From: Deltaproteobacteria bacterium
GTDB taxonomy: Bacteria; Myxococcota_A; Polyangia; Polyangiales; JADJMO01
NCBI GenBank assembly: GCA_025363655.1
Contig: JANYDK010000014.1
Coordinates: 43,042-107,041, forward strand
Length of the DNA: 64,000 nucleotides
Reading direction: 5' to 3'
The translations under genes and the position numbers were made by a program. A model generated the notes under the pieces. It was not told the origin of the DNA. It searched no databases and was given only the letters and a program-made list of their open reading frames with translations. Every line of letters begins with the position of its first letter. The stretch's first letter is position 1. This document shows, one piece after another, positions 60,801 to 64,000 of the stretch.

Positions 60801-61534
60801 TCGACGTTGCCCGCCGGGTCGGCGGCGCGGACCGCGAAGTAATAGCGCTTGGCCTCGGTGAGCCCGCCGATGACGGCGGTGGTGACGCCCGGATCGGTGA
60901 CGAAGCTCGGCGAGCCGTAGTCTTCGGCGCCGGGGATTTCGCTGTAGAAGACGCGATACTTGAGCTTGTCGGCGGGGTAGCCGTTGTCTTTGGCCGGCGA
61001 CCACGAGACGCGGATTTCCGACTTCGAGAGGCCGGTGGCGCTGGCTGCGCCGACGAAGACCGGCGGGGTGACGTCGGTGGTCGAGGCTTCGCGATGGGCT
61101 TTGTTCGTATCTTCGTTGCCCGCTTCGTCGACGGCGTGGACCGCGAGGGTGTAGTCGTGCGCAGCGTCGAGGCCGGTGACGATGAGACCGGTGGCGCCCG
61201 ACGCCGAGACCGCGGCGGCCGGTAAATCGAAGTGGAATTCGGCGCCTGCGTTGGTGATGTAGACGCGATAGGTGAGCTTGCCCGACGGCGAGAGGTCGTC
61301 GGTGGCGGGCTCCCAGGCGACGCCGATTTGATCTTCGCCGTTGCTCACCGCCGTCTTGATGCCGGCGAACGTCGGAGGCGTGGTGTCGGTCGGACGTGGT
61401 TTGGCGTCAGCACCATCGACCGAGTCGGCGTCTTGCGGCGGCACGTCGGGATCCGACGAGGGGTTGCAAGCGAACGTCCCCGCGAGGACTCCGAGAGTCA
61501 CCGCCCCGCAGAGCGCGCGTGATGAGTAGCCCAT
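57896..61534 (-). CDS. Large surface lipoprotein with ten FN3 repeats and a CX4CH cytochrome-like C-terminus
   Basis: A 1212-residue lipoprotein (lipobox GTFAC near residue 22). Ten fibronectin-III repeats of about 105 residues follow, each starting with a 'PP.F.G' or similar turn and closing with a '(Y/V)..VRA.D.AGN.D.N' strand. The C-terminus has GGCKGAGCHNTGG (C-x4-C-H near 1125), SHSLIYTKM and SSQMPVGGPF then QQVLDWINEGAHNN, matching the neighbour at 56011. Repeats probably hold the domain away from the surface. First gene of the leftward operon; a GGGAGGAA ribosome-binding site lies upstream of the ATG at 61534. The longer frame to 61588 has no clear support. Confidence 0.82.
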   Translation of the reverse strand: MGYSSRALCGAVTLGVLAGTFACNPSSDPDVPPQDADSVDGADAKPRPTDTTPPTFAGIKTAVSNGEDQIGVAWEPATDDLSPSGKLTYRVYITNAGAEFHFDLPAAAVSASGATGLIVTGLDAAHDYTLAVHAVDEAGNEDTNKAHREASTTDVTPPVFVGAASATGLSKSEIRVSWSPAKDNGYPADKLKYRVFYSEIPGAEDYGSPSFVTDPGVTTAVIGGLTEAKRYYFAVRAADPAGNVDKNVTEVNALTLDQTAPVFTGLSSATVVGTSVTLSWPAATDNVDPAANIVYDIFRAKSAGGEDFATPSYTTAPGNTTFTAIGLDVTTRYVFVVRARDTSANEDTNRFEKSVTTASSGDTKAPTFTGLDTMTAVSATSIGLTWTAAIDDISPSSLIVYDIYVSKTSKGEDFTAPSFTTTPGATGFTIPGLKSLTAYYVVVRARDQAGNREANVNEKGTPTLSDTTPPTFGGVSTVTTFSPTQLQLSWSAASDDVSLPANLRYRVYRATAPGGEPFGAPLVTTLGGVTGYVAGGLAPSTPYYFVVRGVDEAGNEETNTKEKTGTTGADKNPPTFGGAASIIPQSATTALVTWGPAVDDVDPASTIVYTIHVGTTAGGEPLTPTVTTAPGATSYILTGLTPGASYFVIVHATDSHGNVESNIVERSTTLPADKTPPAFSGATGVSGATISALTVNWGAATDAVSAAANITYLICRSTVSHGCDGASFTGVASVVGGTSYTFTGLATGVTSYFVVRAQDEAGNRDANSVEVSGATTADTLAPTFGGLVSATTLSDGSIGLSWVTATDNVSSSTQIVYDVYSAVSPGGEVYSTPLLTTSPGVIGITITALTPSKNYYFVVRARDTAGNFDLNTTERGATTDPDATAPMFGGVTSISVVSETQLRANWTAATDDNSPSTQLDYRVCWSTSATGCTSTSFTPMLTTAKGATTADIGGIGVLLPATTYYVVVRARDLTGNLDANDNAPTGRTLDDTTPPSWLGVGPTVTAVFADTPASSKQLTVNWSAAVISDNAWLLSKLHYEICATTASTADCASWQVTPDGASSATVGSLSSRTAYNVFVRAVDGSSQTDTGTHKGSATTATSFSQFIDGPMFGSSGTGGCKGAGCHNTGGTAGAPPTNPGVFTWTNTVNVTACGGKYVLAGDPSHSLIYTKMAGTFGTCGSSQMPVGGPFDAAQVTRTQQVLDWINEGAHNN

Positions 61535-61775
61535 CGCTGACGATTCCTCCCGAACTCTAAGAAGCACGCACGATCGAGCGTAGTGCATGGAGCGAGGCCG
61601 GTAAAGCTGCGTGCGCGTCGCTGCATCCTCCGTCGAGTCACGTACTTGTGGGTCGATCTCGCTACTTCAATCTGCAGGTAGGCAGTGGCGGCTGGTGGGC
61701 GATTCCGTGATCGAATCGGAAATCGATCGGATCTTTTTTTGGCCCGCGCCCGCACATCCCGATAGCGGCAAGGAC

Positions 61776-62570
61776 ATGACCAAGCGCGCCCACTCGCACT
61801 CGTCCCTCTTGACGCTCGCCGCTGTCACCCTCGGTTTCGGTGGGCTCCTCGCGCTCGCCGGCTGTGGCGTGACCAAGACTGCGGTCACCACGCCGCATGA
61901 AGATTCGAAGATGATGCCCGCCGCGCTCGCCGAAGCCGAAGAGGCCGTCGCCAGCGCCCCGGCCAAGGTCGCCGAGCCCGACGCCCAGTTCGCCACGCGC
62001 GACGTCGGTGACTACGTCGTCTACAAATTCTCGGGCGCCTTCCGCAAGACTCCGGCGCTGCTGACGGAGAAGGTCATCGCCCGCGAAGGCGGCCTCTTCG
62101 TCATCGACTACACCTTCGGTGACTCGAAAGACGCGAAGGACTCGAAAGACGCGAAGAACGCGAGCACGCTGCGTGTTCACCTCAACGCCGGTGCAGGCGC
62201 GAGCGTCACCGTCCTCGAGGTCGAGAAGATGGTGAACGGCAATCCTCAGCCCGCGCTCCCGAGTGACTTCGACGCGCTGATGGCGAAGACCATCCTCACC
62301 GTCGACGACAACGAGGCGATGACCTCGACCGAAGAAACCACGCTGCAAATCGGCGGCGCCGAGCTCGCATGCGAGAAGACCACCTATCGCGTCCGCGTCG
62401 GCAAGGACGAGGCGACGATGATCGTCACGCAGAGCAAGGGCTTCGCGTGGGGCGACGTCGCCGCCGAGATTCGCACCAAGACCGGCACGATGCTCTACCG
62501 CGCCGAGATCGTCGACTCAGGCAAGGGCACGCCCGAAGCCGCCGCGCCACTTGCGTTGCTGCCGTACTGA
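61776..62570 (+). CDS. Lipoprotein of unknown function
   Basis: A 264-residue lipoprotein (lipobox LAGC near residue 29) with a mature part that looks like a single beta-rich domain: YVVYKFSGAFRKTPALLTEK then VIAREGGLFVIDYTFGDSKD, STLRVHLNAGAGASVTVLEV, LQIGGAELACEKTTYRVRVG, SKGFAWGDVAAEIRTKTG. The closing half resembles secreted-protein domains that wrap a ligand or act in envelope stability, but nothing is diagnostic. An 18-bp duplication (62121-62156) encodes a repeated Asp-Ser-Lys-Asp-Ala-Lys. AAGGA lies just before the ATG at 61776. Confidence 0.75.
   Translation: MTKRAHSHSSLLTLAAVTLGFGGLLALAGCGVTKTAVTTPHEDSKMMPAALAEAEEAVASAPAKVAEPDAQFATRDVGDYVVYKFSGAFRKTPALLTEKVIAREGGLFVIDYTFGDSKDAKDSKDAKNASTLRVHLNAGAGASVTVLEVEKMVNGNPQPALPSDFDALMAKTILTVDDNEAMTSTEETTLQIGGAELACEKTTYRVRVGKDEATMIVTQSKGFAWGDVAAEIRTKTGTMLYRAEIVDSGKGTPEAAAPLALLPY
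62121..62156 (+). repeat. Two tandem copies of an 18-bp unit inside the lipoprotein gene
   Basis: Unit GACTCGAAAGACGCGAAG occurs twice in a row, encoding DSKDAK twice in a surface-exposed loop. Confidence 0.9.
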
Positions 62571-62598
62571 GGGCACCCCGTCTCCCATCACCCGCCCA

Positions 62599-64000
62599 TC
62601 ACCCGTCTCCCATCAACGCTCGATAGGCCATCTGGTCGTCGTGCATGCGGAGGAAGACGCGGTGCTTGCGGGCGTGATAGCTCGCGAGGTTGCCCGCGCT
62701 CGGGGTGATCACCGACGCGCTCGCGCTCATCGCGCTCATCGCGGCGACGACCGAAGGGAAATCGCCCGAGGCGACTGCGCCGAGCATCGCCGAGCCGAGG
62801 AGCACCGCCTCCGGCTCGCGCGGCAAGACGATGCGACACCCGGTGACGTCGGCGTGCTCACGGACGAAGCGCGCGTTCTTGGTGTCGCCGCCGCACGCGA
62901 GGATGGTGTCGACGTGATGACCACTGGCGCGCATCGCGTCGAGAATGTGCTTCGTGCCGTGGGCGATGGCCTGCAGCGTCGCTAGATAGACGAGGGCGAG
63001 CTCGTCGATCGAGTCGTCGAGTCGGAAGCCGCTGACCATTCCGCGGAGCGTCGGATCGGCGCGCGGTGAACGATTGCCGTGGTGATCGGGGAGCACGTGA
63101 AGCTCGCGCGTGAGGGTCGCGACCTCGCCGATGCCACCGTCGGCGCGTTCGGCGGTCGCGAGCGCCTCGAGTCGATGATCGAGGAGCGCATAGACGGTGG
63201 TGCCTTCGGCCTTCGCCGTCGCCATCGCCTCGGCGCCGCGCGTGTGCGAACGAATCGTGTGATCGACGAGCGCGCCGGTCGCCGACTGGCCCCCCTCGGT
63301 GAGCCACATCCCGGGCACCATCGCCGAGAAATAAGGGCCCCAGACGCCTGGCACGAAGCGGCGTTCCTTGGAGACGGCCATGTGACACGACGAGGTGCCG
63401 CCGATGAGGGCGAGGCGCGATTCGAGGGACCCGAGTGACCCGGGCGCGCCGACGTCACCCTCGAGGCGCGCACCGACGAGGCCGACCCCGCCGGCGTGGG
63501 CGTCGATGATCGCGACGGCCACCTTGGTCCCGGCGACGAGCCCGAGCTCGCGCGCCGACGACTCGGTGAGCCCACCGGCGAGCTCGCCCATCGGACGGAT
63601 GTCGCGACCGATGCGAGCGAACTTTTCTTCCACCAGCTCGCCGAGGCCGATGCGCGTGAAGTACGTCTCGTCGAAGCGCCCTTCGTGTCCGAGATACGTC
63701 CACTTGCAGACGGTGGTGCAGAGCGAACGAACGTCGACGCCGGTCGCTCGATAGACGAGAAAATCAGGCAAATCGAAGAAGCGTGCGGCACGCCGCCAGG
63801 TCGCCGGCAGGTGCTGCTTCACCCACAACAGCTTCGGCGTCTGCATCTCCGGCGAGATGACGCCGCCGACGAAATCGAGGACCGCGTGGCGCGTCGAGTT
63901 GACGTAGGCCGCCTCCGCGATGGCGCGGTGGTCCATCCAGACGATGACGTTCTGCTCGTCCTTGCCCGTCTTGCTCATCGTCACCGGACGAGGGGGGGCG
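62599..64000 (-). CDS. FGGY-family carbohydrate kinase, 5' end beyond the window
   Basis: The visible 466 residues are the bulk of an FGGY sugar kinase, of the ribulokinase-like branch that phosphorylates pentuloses or other polyols using ATP. The frame is open through the right edge without a stop, and the first ~100 residues of the family (the GTGSARA start and phosphate-1 motif) are missing, so the GTG at 63984 is not the real start. Conserved blocks are [62 protein letters not shown], and [20 protein letters not shown] then [18 protein letters not shown] (the adenosine and phosphate-2 motifs). The tail [12 protein letters not shown] is typical of this branch. Probable cytosolic pentulose catabolism. 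Confidence 0.88.
   Translation of the reverse strand, partial: APPRPVTMSKTGKDEQNVIVWMDHRAIAEAAYVNSTRHAVLDFVGGVISPEMQTPKLLWVKQHLPATWRRAARFFDLPDFLVYRATGVDVRSLCTTVCKWTYLGHEGRFDETYFTRIGLGELVEEKFARIGRDIRPMGELAGGLTESSARELGLVAGTKVAVAIIDAHAGGVGLVGARLEGDVGAPGSLGSLESRLALIGGTSSCHMAVSKERRFVPGVWGPYFSAMVPGMWLTEGGQSATGALVDHTIRSHTRGAEAMATAKAEGTTVYALLDHRLEALATAERADGGIGEVATLTRELHVLPDHHGNRSPRADPTLRGMVSGFRLDDSIDELALVYLATLQAIAHGTKHILDAMRASGHHVDTILACGGDTKNARFVREHADVTGCRIVLPREPEAVLLGSAMLGAVASGDFPSVVAAMSAMSASASVITPSAGNLASYHARKHRVFLRMHDDQMAYRALMGDG

Noticed and set aside
59372..61225. A 617-codon rightward frame, and shorter ones, opposite the FN3 gene
   Set aside because: Low-complexity Arg/Gly/Asp protein that mirrors the FN3 repeats in the complementary strand; no start signal or motif.

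Overview
The window is GC-rich, densely coded bacterial chromosome. The best guess is a predatory or saprophytic Myxococcota (class Polyangia). This rests on three Ser/Thr protein kinases with varied extra domains, an FHA/sigma-54 activator, a DUF2330 protein, many lipoproteins whose lipobox is followed by an Asp/Thr/Gly/Pro-rich linker, and TPR proteins with C-terminal membrane segments. No rRNA, CRISPR array or insertion sequence was seen. Genus-level placement is not possible by eye.

Layout. 1-14.0 kb is mostly core or regulatory: a cut-off DUF2330 gene, a MoxR ATPase, a large zinc-ribbon/kinase/ATPase fusion, maf, a CPBP membrane protease, an HD-domain protein, a DegT aminotransferase, hisIE, a TPR gene pair, prfB (with its programmed +1 frameshift intact) and a secreted-type protein. 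A tRNA-Gln/tRNA-Glu pair follows at 14.2-14.4 kb. About 5.6 kb of foreign DNA (14.35-19.95 kb) is inserted at the 3' end of tRNA-Glu. All its genes run leftward: phage-like structural or unknown genes at the far end, a possible MqsR/MqsA-like toxin-antitoxin set with a third overlapping gene, then a ribbon-helix-helix protein, an orphan M41-like metalloprotease and a tyrosine integrase whose reading frame enters the tRNA.

20.3-41.4 kb is an island of predicted surface lipoproteins acting on polysaccharides or glycans: LCCL-repeat protein, esterase, endoglycoceramidase-like GH5, GH26, CE2-type acetyl esterase, CBM9-like protein, GH9 and GH16. In its middle lies a divergent pair, a transmembrane Ser/Thr kinase and an FHA-domain sigma-54 activator, which are plausible local regulators. 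Housekeeping genes (map, bcp) and a STAND-type ATPase regulator interrupt it.

41.5-64 kb mixes lipoproteins, a TauE/SafE permease, a second bcp, a hemerythrin, a PhnD-like protein, a HAD hydrolase, a flippase, an FKBP lipoprotein, a third kinase with a Cys-rich outer tail, and a three-gene leftward operon (61.5-54.6 kb) for lipoproteins. Two of these carry 10 and 4 fibronectin-III repeats and end in a CX4CH haem-like motif. A truncated FGGY sugar kinase closes the window.

Two sequence-level patterns cut across the region. At least 13 genes have a TANNNT hexamer 6-7 bases before the start codon, suggesting widespread leaderless transcription. A short palindrome related to GCCAAAG...CTTTGGC occurs in three intergenic gaps.
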